From NCBI GenBank assembly GCA_011772865.1, contig WVYQ01000020.1, forward strand, positions 141,298 to 205,297: DNA of 64,000 nt. Reading direction: 5' to 3'. The DNA is from Woeseiaceae bacterium. Lineage in GTDB: Bacteria; Pseudomonadota; Gammaproteobacteria; Steroidobacterales; Woeseiaceae. The stretch's first letter is position 1; every line of letters starts with the position of its first letter. Shown in pieces: positions 43,227 through 51,888 of this stretch. Under the pieces are notes generated by a model. It was given only the letters and a program-made list of their open reading frames with translations. It was not told the origin of the DNA and made no database searches. A program made the translations under genes and the position numbers.

Positions 43227-44405
43227 TTACTGACGCCCCTCGCTGTCGTAATATTCCCGCAGCACGGCGACTACCTCGGGACGGCTGAATTCCGGCGGGA
43301 TTTCCTCACCGTTGGCGAACATCTCGCGCAGTCGCGTGCCTGAAATTGCGAGCCGGTCGTTCTGTTCATGCGGACAGGTCTTGCTCGTTGCCATGCCATT
43401 GCACTTGTAGCAATAAAACGTGATGTCGATCTTCAGCGGCTGCGTATGCATGCTGCCGGGTGGCAGCGTGTCAAAAATGTGGTGCGCGTCGTGCGGTCCG
43501 TAATAGTCGCCGACGCCGGCGTGATCGCGCCCGACGACGAGGTGCGAACAGCCGAAGTTCTGCCGGAAGACGGCATGCAGCAATGCCTCACGGGGACCTG
43601 CGTAACGCATCTCGATGGGATAACCGGCCTGCAGGACGGTGCCCTCCACGAAATAGTGCTTCGCAAGAGCATCGATTGCCTTGACCCGCACGTCGGCCGG
43701 AATGTCGCCGGGCTTCAGCGCGCCCAGCACCTGGTGAATCAAGACGCCGTCGCAGACCTCGATGGCGATCTTTGCCAGGTACTCGTGGCTGCGATGCATC
43801 GGGTTTCTTGTCTGGAACGCGGCTACATTCGACCAGCCTTTCTCCAGGAACATCGCCCGGGTCTCTGCCGGGCGGTGATAAAGCCCGGCATAGGTTTGCG
43901 GAAAGTGGCCTTCCGAAAACGTGCGCACCGGACCAGCGAGATTGACAGGTCCCTGGCTCATGACTTTGTCAACGCCGGGATGGGCGACATCCGTCGTGCG
44001 GAACACGTGTGAGCATTCGAAACCGGTATCGGCCGAGTATTTTTCCTCGACGGTGAGAATGCCGAGCAATTCGTCCGTATCGCCGGCAGCCAAGGCGACG
44101 TCTTCACCGAGGCCGATGCTGTCGCCGAGTTCCTGTGTGCAGGACAACGTGATCGGAATAGGCCAGAAAAGTCCCCCGGCCAGTTTCATATTTTCGCAGC
44201 AGCCACGCCAGTCGGCCTCACCCATGAAGCCATCGAGCGGCGTATAAGCACCCATGCCGAGCATGAGCAGGTCGGAGACCTCCCGGGTCGTCATCGCTAC
44301 CTTTTTCAGACTTGCGGCCCGCTCGAGGTCTTCTGCTCTTTCGGATTCGGGTAATAGCAGCGGGTGCAGCGAATCGGAGCCGTGAGGAGGAACGAGATTG
44401 GGCAT
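43227..44405 (-). CDS. sat: ATP sulfurylase (dissimilatory Sat)
   Basis: A 392-residue single-chain ATP sulfurylase. In sulfur oxidation it makes ATP and sulfate from APS and pyrophosphate. The nucleotide-binding motifs are [16 protein letters not shown] and [21 protein letters not shown] CxxC group near the C-terminus ([18 protein letters not shown]) resembles the zinc-type Sat proteins of sulfur bacteria. It is not the CysDN assimilatory form. It follows the yeiH-type gene by six bases. Confidence 0.95.
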   Translation of the reverse strand: MPNLVPPHGSDSLHPLLLPESERAEDLERAASLKKVAMTTREVSDLLMLGMGAYTPLDGFMGEADWRGCCENMKLAGGLFWPIPITLSCTQELGDSIGLGEDVALAAGDTDELLGILTVEEKYSADTGFECSHVFRTTDVAHPGVDKVMSQGPVNLAGPVRTFSEGHFPQTYAGLYHRPAETRAMFLEKGWSNVAAFQTRNPMHRSHEYLAKIAIEVCDGVLIHQVLGALKPGDIPADVRVKAIDALAKHYFVEGTVLQAGYPIEMRYAGPREALLHAVFRQNFGCSHLVVGRDHAGVGDYYGPHDAHHIFDTLPPGSMHTQPLKIDITFYCYKCNGMATSKTCPHEQNDRLAISGTRLREMFANGEEIPPEFSRPEVVAVLREYYDSEGRQ

Positions 44406-44411
44406 ACGTGG

Positions 44412-45404
44412 CTACCTGATCAGGGCGACGCCGCCAATGACAAGCGCGGCGAGCAAGAGAGTTTGAATGACCATTACGCCGACCGGCGCCGGCCCGACGT
44501 CGGCCAGCGCTTTCAGCGACGTTTTGACGCCGAGTGCCGCGACCGCGGTCAGCAGGCACCAGCTCGAGAACGGCGTCAGCACAGACTGTGCGGTTGAAGG
44601 AACCCAGCCCATGCTGTTGACAATAACAAGAACGACGAATGCAATCAGGAACCACGGCAGCAGCGGCCGCCTGTCCGGCGATTCGGCACGGCTGCGGTGA
44701 GTGATCAGCGAGATCGTGATAACGACGGGCACCAGGCAGGCCACGCGGATGAGTTTCACGAGCGTGGAAATTTCACCCGTCTGATCAGAAATGATGTACC
44801 CGGCGCCAACGACCTGTGCGACATCATGAATCGTCGCGCCGAGAAACACACCCGCGGTGGCGTTGTCGTACTGCAGGTAGGTCGCGAACACCGGGTAAAT
44901 GACCATCGCAGCCGTGCTCAAGGCCGTGACGCCGGCAACCGTTATGATCGTGTTGCGCTCATGATCTTTGTGCGTCGGCAGCACCGACGAGATTGCAAGG
45001 GCGGCAGAGGCGCCGCAAATGGCAACTGCGCCTGCGGACAGGACAGACTGGTCGCCCTTCAGACCGAAGGCTCGTCCGACGAGCCCGCCGGCGAGAATGG
45101 TGACGACGACACTCACGACGATCAGGCCCACAACGGGCCAACCGAGATCCATCACCTCGGTCGTCGTAATGCGTAAACCGAGCAGCGCGACGCCAATACG
45201 CAGAATGTTGCGGCTTGCGATATATATGCCGCGCGCGAAACGCTCGTCCTCCGTAAGAAAGTTGAACGCCATCCCGAACAACAAGGCATACAACATTGCC
45301 GGACCGCCGAGCTGGTCGCTGACAAACCTGACAGCGAGGGCGATGGTTGCAGCCAGAAGCAGGCCGGGTCCTGCATCCCGCAGCCTGTCACGCAAATCGG
45401 TCAC
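44412..45404 (-). CDS. YeiH-family putative sulfate exporter
   Basis: A 330-residue membrane protein of the YeiH/UPF0324 family with about ten helices; conserved stretches are LLGLRITTTEVMDLGWP, SAGAVAICGASAALAISSV and GATIHDVAQVVGAGYIIS. The family is often labelled putative sulfate exporter with little direct proof. It begins with GTG at 45404 and precedes sat by six bases under promoter E. Export of the sulfate made by Sat would fit well. Confidence 0.85.
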   Translation of the reverse strand: MTDLRDRLRDAGPGLLLAATIALAVRFVSDQLGGPAMLYALLFGMAFNFLTEDERFARGIYIASRNILRIGVALLGLRITTTEVMDLGWPVVGLIVVSVVVTILAGGLVGRAFGLKGDQSVLSAGAVAICGASAALAISSVLPTHKDHERNTIITVAGVTALSTAAMVIYPVFATYLQYDNATAGVFLGATIHDVAQVVGAGYIISDQTGEISTLVKLIRVACLVPVVITISLITHRSRAESPDRRPLLPWFLIAFVVLVIVNSMGWVPSTAQSVLTPFSSWCLLTAVAALGVKTSLKALADVGPAPVGVMVIQTLLLAALVIGGVALIR

Positions 45405-45448
45405 CTGAAGCCCCAGTTGTTGCGCCAGCGAGCGCCGGCAGAGTACAA

Positions 45449-45464
45449 ATTAGTATATTATAAT
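45449..45464. promoter_or_regulatory. Sulfur-regulon palindrome, site E, over a divergent promoter
   Basis: ATTAGTATATTATAAT fits ATTAG-N6-CTAAT at 9 of 10 positions. It ends in ATTATAAT, which reads TATAAT on the plus strand (45459-45464) and TATAAT on the minus strand (45457-45462). Both the sulfite dehydrogenase operon (start 49 bases right) and yeiH-sat (start 53 bases left) can use these -10 boxes, so one bound protein could silence both. Confidence 0.58.
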
Positions 45465-45512
45465 TTCTAAATATACAGGAAACATGTCGATGCTTAACAG
45501 GCGGATTACCCG

Positions 45513-46829
45513 GTGAAAAACAATCAACGCGGCATTCATGAAATGTATGCTGAAAACCCGGTCACGGCCGACGAACTCATCTGGGGACGGAAGGTCGACC
45601 CCCTCACTCGCCGTGGCTTCCTGAAGAACAGCGGGTTGGTCGCGATGTCTGCGGCGCTCGGCGCATCAATCCCGTTTGCGCACCTGATGCCCGGCGGGCT
45701 GATACCTGCTGCTCTCGCACAGTCCGGCGAGGGTTTCACGATTCCGGGAAAAGAAGGCTTGATCATCCTCAATGACCGGCCCGTCAATGCCGAGACTCCG
45801 GCGCATCTGCTCGACGACGAAGTCACGCCGGGTAAATATCTCTTCGTTCGTAACAACGGCACGCCGCCTGTAACCACGAACATCGATCCCGACGCCTGGG
45901 CGCTGGAGATTGCCGGCGAGTCAGCGGCGCGACCGCTGACGTTGACGATCGCCGAACTCAAAGAGAAGTTCGAGCACCACACCTACCAGCTGCAGCTCGA
46001 GTGCGGCGGCAACGGCCGCAGGGAATTCGTTCCGCCCGCCGCCGGCAACCAGTGGTCGGTCGGCGCCGTAGGGTGCCCTGAATGGACCGGCGTGCGGCTC
46101 AGGGATGTACTCGAGGAAGTCGGCATTAAAGATGATGCTGTCTACGTGGCCTACTACGGTGCCGACACCCATGCGAGCGGTGATCCGACCAAGGTGCCGA
46201 TCTCGAGGGGCGTGCCGATGCACAAGGCGCTCGAGGATGAAGCGCTGATCGCCTGGGCGATGAATGGCGAAGACATCCCGCCAATGAACGGCTACCCGCT
46301 GCGACTCGTGATCAGCGGCTGGCCCGGTTCGGTTGCCGGCAAGTGGCTGAAGAAACTCGTCGTGCGCAACATCGTCCACGACGGGCCGAAGATGACGGGT
46401 ACCTCGTACCGCGTGCCGTGCAAACCCGTCGCTCCCGGCAGCGTGGTGCCCGACAACGAGATGTGCATTATCGAGTCAATGCCCGTCAAATCACTCGTGA
46501 CCTTCCCTCGCTCCGGCATCGAACACGCACTCGGGGAAGCACTCGCCGTGCGTGGCCACGCCTGGGCTGGCGACAACGCCGTCGGTGCCATGCATGTCTC
46601 GATCGACTTCGGCGCGACGTGGCAGGAAGCCGACCTCAAAGCCCCGCGCAACCGCTATGCATGGCAGCGTTGGAACGCCAGGCTCGAGTTCCCGGAAACC
46701 GGCTATTACGAAATCTGGGCGCGGGCGACGGACGACGTCGGCCGCTCGCAGCCGATGGTGCTGCCCGGCTGGAACCCGAAGGGTTACCTCAACAACGCCT
46801 GCCATCGAATCGCAGTACAGGTGATCTGA
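45513..46829 (+). CDS. SorA/SoxC-like molybdenum sulfite dehydrogenase
   Basis: A 438-residue sulfite oxidase-family protein with a Tat signal (LTRRGFLKNSGLVAMSAALG), so it is exported folded with its molybdopterin cofactor. The molybdenum-ligating cysteine is in LQLECGGNGRREF; other family motifs are GDPTKVPISRGVPM and SGWPGSVAGKWLKKLVV. A C-terminal dimerisation domain follows (GHAWAGDNAVGAMHVSIDFG). It oxidises sulfite (SorA) or acts as SoxC; no soxYZ, A, B or X gene is here, so a SorAB-type role is more likely. It starts with GTG and its stop overlaps the cytochrome gene. Confidence 0.87.
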   Translation: MKNNQRGIHEMYAENPVTADELIWGRKVDPLTRRGFLKNSGLVAMSAALGASIPFAHLMPGGLIPAALAQSGEGFTIPGKEGLIILNDRPVNAETPAHLLDDEVTPGKYLFVRNNGTPPVTTNIDPDAWALEIAGESAARPLTLTIAELKEKFEHHTYQLQLECGGNGRREFVPPAAGNQWSVGAVGCPEWTGVRLRDVLEEVGIKDDAVYVAYYGADTHASGDPTKVPISRGVPMHKALEDEALIAWAMNGEDIPPMNGYPLRLVISGWPGSVAGKWLKKLVVRNIVHDGPKMTGTSYRVPCKPVAPGSVVPDNEMCIIESMPVKSLVTFPRSGIEHALGEALAVRGHAWAGDNAVGAMHVSIDFGATWQEADLKAPRNRYAWQRWNARLEFPETGYYEIWARATDDVGRSQPMVLPGWNPKGYLNNACHRIAVQVI

Positions 46830-47227
46830 TGTTGCGACTGCTCCTGATCATGATCGCGCTGCTTGCCGCGCCTGCCGCGGCGCAGGATATTCCGGTCGAT
46901 CCGTTCTCGGGACTGAAGATGACGGGCGACTGGCAGATCGTGATGGGCAATTGCATCGCCTGCCACTCGCCCAAACTGATCACCCAACAACGCGGCACCC
47001 GTGACCAGTGGCTGCAGATGATTCGCTGGATGCAGGAAAAGCAGAACCTGTGGCAATTCCAGCCCGAGGTCGAAGACAAGATCCTGACGTACCTTGCGGA
47101 AAATTATCCACCGCGTGAAGATCAGCGACGCGCAGCGGTTCCGCCGCACCTGATGCCGCCGAATCCCTACGCACCGCCGACCCAGCAACCAAACCGGGAG
47201 ACAGACAATGCTGGTCAATCCCTCTGA
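46829..47227 (+). CDS. Cytochrome c partner of the sulfite dehydrogenase
   Basis: A 132-residue periplasmic cytochrome with a signal peptide (LLLIMIALLAAPAAAQD) and one heme site, NCIACHSPK; a downstream methionine (LPPHLM-type tail) may be the distal ligand. The ATG overlaps the dehydrogenase TGA (TGATG), so the two are coupled. It is the likely electron acceptor of the SorA/SoxC-like enzyme. The C-terminus is proline-rich and runs into the rhodanese gene (20-base overlap). Confidence 0.83.
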   Translation: MLRLLLIMIALLAAPAAAQDIPVDPFSGLKMTGDWQIVMGNCIACHSPKLITQQRGTRDQWLQMIRWMQEKQNLWQFQPEVEDKILTYLAENYPPREDQRRAAVPPHLMPPNPYAPPTQQPNRETDNAGQSL

Positions 47228-47597
47228 CCTTGTCGCGCAGGCAAAAGCAACAATCCGGGAATGTTCGGTAGTAGACGTGCACGACTGCATCGGCGCCGAC
47301 ACGATTTTCATCGATATCCGTGAAGCCGCGGAGTATCAGCGCGGCCACATCCCGGGCGCCGTGCACCTCCCGCGCGGCCTGCTCGAGTTCGAGTTGCACA
47401 GTCTGGTCGATCGCTGCCGCAAGGACATGAACGTTCCCCCCGAAGAGCAACCGATTGTCCTTTACTGCGGTACCGGAGGTCGGTCGGCATTTGCCGCGGT
47501 TACTGCGGAAGCGCTCGGCTACAAGAATGTGAAGTCGATGTCAGGCGGTATTGTTGCCTGGGCCGAGGCGCGGCATCCGATCGATTTTCCTGAATAG
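47208..47597 (+). CDS. Rhodanese-domain sulfurtransferase
   Basis: A 129-residue single-domain rhodanese. The active cysteine is C87 in VLYCGTGGRSAFAA, and FIDIREAAEYQRGHIPGAVH is the typical entry motif. No signal peptide is seen, so it is cytoplasmic, unlike the two exported proteins before it. Two further cysteines (C19 and C27) precede the domain core. It may feed sulfane sulfur to TusA or DsrE2. It overlaps the cytochrome gene by 20 bases. Confidence 0.85.
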   Translation: MLVNPSDLVAQAKATIRECSVVDVHDCIGADTIFIDIREAAEYQRGHIPGAVHLPRGLLEFELHSLVDRCRKDMNVPPEEQPIVLYCGTGGRSAFAAVTAEALGYKNVKSMSGGIVAWAEARHPIDFPE

Positions 47598-47616
47598 ATA
47601 GCGATCAATCCACCTG

Positions 47617-47697
47617 GTGGACAGGGCGCTCATACTGTTTGATCTCGGCGGCGTCCTGGCCGACCTGGGGAATCCACCGTTGCAGATGGGACTGGAA
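47617..47697 (+). pseudogene. Remnant of a HAD-family hydrolase N-terminus
   Basis: A GTG-started frame opens ALILFDLGGVLADLGNPPLQ, the classical HAD motif I with the nucleophile aspartate, then loses similarity within about 27 residues and runs antisense into the thioesterase gene. The rest of a HAD hydrolase (about 200 residues) is missing. It looks like a truncated gene left by a deletion or rearrangement at the edge of the sulfur island. Confidence 0.5.
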
Positions 47698-47707
47698 TGG
47701 ACTCGAG

Positions 47708-48178
47708 TCAGTCCTCAGGGCTTGCGGGATCACGCGCCGGGAAAAGTAGGCAGGTCGCCGAGCCCTTGGCCAGAACGACCCCTCGGTCGTCGTAGATTAC
47801 GCCGTCAGACTGGCCAACCTGCTTGCCGACGCGAACGACCTTGCCCTCGGCGCGCACGTGACCGGTCTTGATCGTTATCGAGCGTACAAAATCGATCTTG
47901 ACTTCCACGATCGTGAAACCGGTCCCCGGCGGCAGCGTGGAGTGAACCGCCGATCCCATGCACGAGTCGAGTAGCGCCGCCGGCCAGGCTCCGTGAATGG
48001 TGCCGTTGGGATTACAGTAATCAGGGCCTGTCGTGCCCTCGATAACGGCACGGCCCTCCTCGACCTCGGTGAGGCGGAAGTCGAGTGTATGCGCCATGCT
48101 GGGATGGTCGATGCGCCCGTCGGAGATCGCGGTCAGAACTTCCAGACCGCTCATTCCCTTGATCTCTTCGGGCGACAC
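47708..48178 (-). CDS. PaaI-type hotdog acyl-CoA thioesterase
   Basis: A 156-residue single hotdog domain with the PaaI/YdiI signature NPNGTIHGAWPAALLDSCMG, where the asparagine/histidine part forms the active site. It probably hydrolyses a short or aromatic acyl-CoA. It lies 12 bases ahead of a small exported-peptide gene on the same strand. It overlaps no other coding frame of confidence, but the HAD remnant ends at its 3' side. Confidence 0.82.
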   Translation of the reverse strand: MSPEEIKGMSGLEVLTAISDGRIDHPSMAHTLDFRLTEVEEGRAVIEGTTGPDYCNPNGTIHGAWPAALLDSCMGSAVHSTLPPGTGFTIVEVKIDFVRSITIKTGHVRAEGKVVRVGKQVGQSDGVIYDDRGVVLAKGSATCLLFPARDPASPED

Positions 48179-48190
48179 CGGCGGCGAGTC

Positions 48191-48358
48191 CTAGTCCGTC
48201 ACGAGTTCGACTTTCTTGACCACCTTGATCTGGTGATGGTCTTCATGGGCGCCATCATCAGTGATGAATTCGAGTTTGACTCTCGATTCCTCTTGCGCCA
48301 ACGCCACACCAAACATTCCCACTGCAACTAGACTGATCGCAGCTTTTAACGTGTCCAT
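48191..48358 (-). CDS. Small secreted histidine-containing peptide (55 residues)
   Basis: Too short for the ORF track. From the ATG at 48358 it reads MDTLKAAISLVAVGMFGVAL, then AQEESRVKLEFITDDGAHED, then HHQIKVVKKVELVTD and a stop at 48191. The first 21 residues form a signal peptide with an ALA cleavage site; the mature part has a histidine-acidic patch (HEDHH) and a basic strand. A GGAGAG lies upstream at a workable distance. No family recognised; metal binding is conceivable. Confidence 0.6.
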   Translation of the reverse strand: MDTLKAAISLVAVGMFGVALAQEESRVKLEFITDDGAHEDHHQIKVVKKVELVTD

Positions 48359-48443
48359 GGGTCATTCTCTCCGTCTTGGTTAAGTCACGTCGCATAAGGT
48401 GCGCAGCCGTGGCGAATGGTCGCATTGTATATAATTCGGCCGA

Positions 48444-49247
48444 TCAGTTGCTGGCCTGCAGCCCTGCTTCCCCGGTCAGTGCCAGGTCGAGTACCTCCCA
48501 GCTGTGTGCCGTGACGCGAACAGGCCCGCGAACACGCTCCAGAAACCGCATCGGCCAGATGTAGCCGCCGATTTCGGTGTGGCCTGCGAACGCGACGTCG
48601 ACGTGTGCACCACGTGTCGATGCCAGGCCGTCGATCGTAAAGTGAACGAGATCGAGGTAACCGGTCAAGTCGTTGATCCAGAGTATGGCCTCATCCTGCT
48701 CGGAGAAACCGAATCCCGGCCGCAATTCGGCATGGATGCGCTGATAGGTCTGGCCATCACGCGTTGCCGACGGCATCAAAGTCAACCTGGCATCCCGCAG
48801 CCTGAAGAACGAGGGGCCGCTCAGGAACATCGTGTATGCATCCGCAACCAGCGCTGATGCCGCTCGCGTCGTTTCGTCATCCGACTCCTTGCCGTTGTAG
48901 ATAACGGAAACATCATCCGCCGTGCGTGCCACGAGCTTGGTGCCGTCGGGACCATCATGCACTTGCAGCAAAGCACCCGACGAACGATCGAGCACTTCCT
49001 CGGACTGCTTGCGATAGCCCGCATCGACGAGAACGGGTTGCAGGAACTTGACCGTCTGCCGCCAGCGGCCGTCATAGTGAACATGTATCGAGCCCTGCTC
49101 GTCGAACAGGTAACCGCCGTGTGCCGCTATCGAGCGGTCGAGTACGGTCTTGGCCGCCTGCGGGTCGCCGGCAGTTTCAGGCTCCGGGAAAGGTGTGGCA
49201 CAGCCGGCAATCAGCGCGGCCAGTAGCAGTGATATGACAGGTCTCAT
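48444..49247 (-). CDS. Lipoprotein of unknown function
   Basis: A 267-residue lipoprotein with a clean signal (ISLLLAALIAGCATPFP, lipobox IAGC). The mature protein has AAHGGYLFDEQGSIHVHYDG and a series of amphipathic strands ending WPMRFLERVRGPVRVTAHSW, resembling outer-membrane lipoprotein-sorting-like folds that bind lipids, but no certain match. It stands alone between the small peptide gene and the beta-oxidation gene. Confidence 0.68.
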   Translation of the reverse strand: MRPVISLLLAALIAGCATPFPEPETAGDPQAAKTVLDRSIAAHGGYLFDEQGSIHVHYDGRWRQTVKFLQPVLVDAGYRKQSEEVLDRSSGALLQVHDGPDGTKLVARTADDVSVIYNGKESDDETTRAASALVADAYTMFLSGPSFFRLRDARLTLMPSATRDGQTYQRIHAELRPGFGFSEQDEAILWINDLTGYLDLVHFTIDGLASTRGAHVDVAFAGHTEIGGYIWPMRFLERVRGPVRVTAHSWEVLDLALTGEAGLQASN

Positions 49248-49330
49248 AATGTTGCTCGTTTCGAATCAACCAGGCAGCAACATACAGAGTTTTGCGGCGC
49301 TCGCTCGCCGCTGTTACAAACGCTTACGTT

Positions 49331-51427
49331 TCAGGCGCGCTCCGCCCAGTCGGCCAGCCCGCGGCCTTCTCCAACGAGTTTTTCCAGGAGCGGCGCCGGT
49401 GTCCAGTGATGCTCTCCGAACCGCTCTCGGAACTCATTGATCCGAGCAAGCACACGGTCCAGGCCGACCGCGTCCGCGTAGTGCATCGGACCACCCCGCC
49501 AGACCGGAAACCCGTAACCGTAAATGTAAACAACATCGATATCCCCGGGCCGCTGGGCAATACCTTCTTCCAGTATCCGGAAGCCCTCGTTGACCAGTGC
49601 ATAGATCAACCGGTCAACGATTTCTTCCGCATCGATGGCGCGCCGCGCAATGCCCAGAGCAGCGGCTTCGCGCTCTACGATCTCGTGAACCTCTGCGTCG
49701 GGACTCTGTTTTCGCGTTTCGGGATCATAGATATAAAAACCCTTGCCGCTCTTTTGGCCGAGCCGGCCCGCCTCGACAAGCACGTCCGCAACACGATACG
49801 CGGCCGGATCACCACGCTCATCCTCGGGCAAGGCCTGCCGCGCCTTGTAACCCACGTCGAGACCGGCGAGATCCGCAACGCTGATCGGACCCATTGCCAT
49901 TCCCCACCCGACCATCGCCGCATCTACACTTTCGGGTGTTCCACCTTCGACCAGGCACAGCTGCGCTTCACGGAAATATCCTTGCAGCATGCGATTGCCA
50001 ATGAAGCCATAGCACACACCGGATACCACCGCGACCTTGCGAATGCGCTTGGCCAGCGCCATGACAGTCGCCAGTACTTCGTCTGCGGTCTTCTCGGCGC
50101 GGACAACCTCGAGCAACTTCATGATGTGCGCAGGACTGAAGAAGTGCATGCCGAGAACGTCTGATCGGCGATTCGTGGCTTTCGCTATTTCATTGACATC
50201 CTGGTAAGAGGTATTCGTCGCGAGTATCGCGCCCTGCTTACAAGTCTTGTCGAGCTTCGCAAAGATTTCTTTCTTGAGCTCCGGGTCCTCAAACACCGCT
50301 TCGATGACGAGATCGACGTCGGCAAGCGCCGCATAGTTTGTGTGACCCGTGATAAGACCACGGCACTGTGTCGCCCTTTCCTCGCTGAGCTTGCCGCGCT
50401 TTACGCTGCCGGCGTAGTTGCCGTCAATAATTGACAGACCCCGCGCCAGGGCTTCATCGTTGATCTCGACCATGTGGACAGGAATACCGGCATTGGCGAA
50501 GCTCATCGCGATGCCGCCGCCCATCGTGCCGCCGCCGATGATCCCGATCGAGTTAATTTCGCGCTTTGGCGTGTCCTTTGACAATCCCGCTAACTTGGCG
50601 GCCTCGCGCTCGGCGAAGAACAGGTGACGCATCGCGGCCGACTGCGGGTCTTTCATGCTTTCGGTGAACAACTCTCGCTCGCGTTTCTGGCCGTCGGCGA
50701 AGGACGTTGCCATGGCGGTCCGGACGCATTCGATGATTCTTGGCGGGGCCGTTTGGCCACGCGCTTTTTTGGCCACCACCGCCGCGGCAGCGTCGAAAAT
50801 CGTTGCGTCCGCCTGCGCCACCTGCAGTTCGCTGGCGCGACGAGGCCGGGCGCCCGATTCAACCAGCTCGCGCGCATAGCGCTTGGCCTCGTCGAGAAGG
50901 CTGTCATCGACAACCCTGTCGATAAGTCCGAGGTTCGCAGCGCTTTCGGCGGCAACAGGTGCGCCGTTCAACATCAGGTCCAGGGCGGCTTCGACACCGG
51001 CCAGGCGTGGCACCCTCTGCGTCCCGCCGGCGCCAGGCAGCAATCCCAGTTTCACCTCCGGGAAACCGACTTTCGCGCCTTCGAGTGCGATCCGGTAGTG
51101 GCAGGACAAAGCCGTCTCGAAACCACCGCCGAGCGCGGTGCCGTGGAGTGCGGCGACGACAATCTTGTCGCTTGCCTCGATCTCGTTCAGAAGATCGGGC
51201 AGCAGTGGCTCCGCATGCGGCTTGCCAAACTCGGTGATATCCGCGCCGGCAATAAACGTGCGGCCATCGCAGTGGATCACGACAGCTTTGCAATCGTCTT
51301 GCGCAGCAGCGCGTATCGCCTCAAGAAGCCCCTGCCGGACTGCCTGTGAGAGTGCGTTTACGGGTGGGTTATTGACCGTGACGACGGCCAGGTTGCCGTC
51401 GATGACATAATTCACGACGTCGTTCAT
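49331..51427 (-). CDS. Bifunctional enoyl-CoA hydratase / 3-hydroxyacyl-CoA dehydrogenase
   Basis: A 698-residue FadB/FadJ-type enzyme. The N-terminal crotonase domain shows the oxyanion loop ALHGTALGGGFETALSC and the catalytic FPEVKLGLLPGAGGTQR. The NAD-binding dehydrogenase domain begins SIGIIGGGTMGGGIAMSFAN near residue 300, and C-terminal helical repeats follow. The start is moved to 51427 (GGAG five bases upstream); the track start 51508 overlaps the divergent AraC-type gene. It performs steps two and three of beta-oxidation; no thiolase gene is adjacent. Confidence 0.9.
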   Translation of the reverse strand: MNDVVNYVIDGNLAVVTVNNPPVNALSQAVRQGLLEAIRAAAQDDCKAVVIHCDGRTFIAGADITEFGKPHAEPLLPDLLNEIEASDKIVVAALHGTALGGGFETALSCHYRIALEGAKVGFPEVKLGLLPGAGGTQRVPRLAGVEAALDLMLNGAPVAAESAANLGLIDRVVDDSLLDEAKRYARELVESGARPRRASELQVAQADATIFDAAAAVVAKKARGQTAPPRIIECVRTAMATSFADGQKRERELFTESMKDPQSAAMRHLFFAEREAAKLAGLSKDTPKREINSIGIIGGGTMGGGIAMSFANAGIPVHMVEINDEALARGLSIIDGNYAGSVKRGKLSEERATQCRGLITGHTNYAALADVDLVIEAVFEDPELKKEIFAKLDKTCKQGAILATNTSYQDVNEIAKATNRRSDVLGMHFFSPAHIMKLLEVVRAEKTADEVLATVMALAKRIRKVAVVSGVCYGFIGNRMLQGYFREAQLCLVEGGTPESVDAAMVGWGMAMGPISVADLAGLDVGYKARQALPEDERGDPAAYRVADVLVEAGRLGQKSGKGFYIYDPETRKQSPDAEVHEIVEREAAALGIARRAIDAEEIVDRLIYALVNEGFRILEEGIAQRPGDIDVVYIYGYGFPVWRGGPMHYADAVGLDRVLARINEFRERFGEHHWTPAPLLEKLVGEGRGLADWAERA

Positions 51428-51491
51428 TGCGACTCCATATCGCCCGCCAGCACGGGCTCCTGAAAGCGAATTCTGGTAGCATCTTGCCACC

Positions 51492-51872
51492 ATGTATGGC
51501 CAGCTCATAGAACAAGCCGAGAAATACCTGCGATCGCTCTACGCCCAGGACAACCTGGCCGCACAGCTCAAGCGATTGCTGGCCGAGCTACTGGCAGCCG
51601 GGGAGGCCAACGCCGACGTGGCATGCCGCCGCCTCAAGCTCAGCCGCCGCACCTTGCAGCGCCGTCTGCGCGCAGAAAAAACCAGTTTCCAGAAGATCCT
51701 CAACGAGGTGCGTGCGGTGCTCGCCGTCAACTACCTCAGTGACGATCGGCTCAAGGCCCTCGAGGTGGCGATGCTGCTGGGTTACTCGAGCATCAGCTCG
51801 TTCACCACCGCCTTCAAGTCCTGGTACGACATGCCACCGGCCGAGTACCGGCAGAAATTCCTCGCCGCGTAA
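51492..51872 (+). CDS. Short AraC-type DNA-binding protein
   Basis: A 126-residue protein consisting almost only of an AraC-family DNA-binding domain: VACRRLKLSRRTLQRRLRAE is the first helix-turn-helix and AMLLGYSSISSFTTAFKSW the second. The usual N-terminal ligand-binding domain of about 200 residues is absent. It could be a genuine stand-alone regulator of the divergent beta-oxidation gene 64 bases away, or the remnant of a longer OruR-like gene. Confidence 0.7.
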   Translation: MYGQLIEQAEKYLRSLYAQDNLAAQLKRLLAELLAAGEANADVACRRLKLSRRTLQRRLRAEKTSFQKILNEVRAVLAVNYLSDDRLKALEVAMLLGYSSISSFTTAFKSWYDMPPAEYRQKFLAA

Positions 51873-51888
51873 GGGTCTCGACGGGCTT

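Noticed and set aside
45513-47227. SoxCD of a full Sox system
   Set aside because: No soxA, B, X, Y or Z in the window; the pair fits a stand-alone SorAB-type sulfite dehydrogenase better, though a distant sox locus cannot be excluded.
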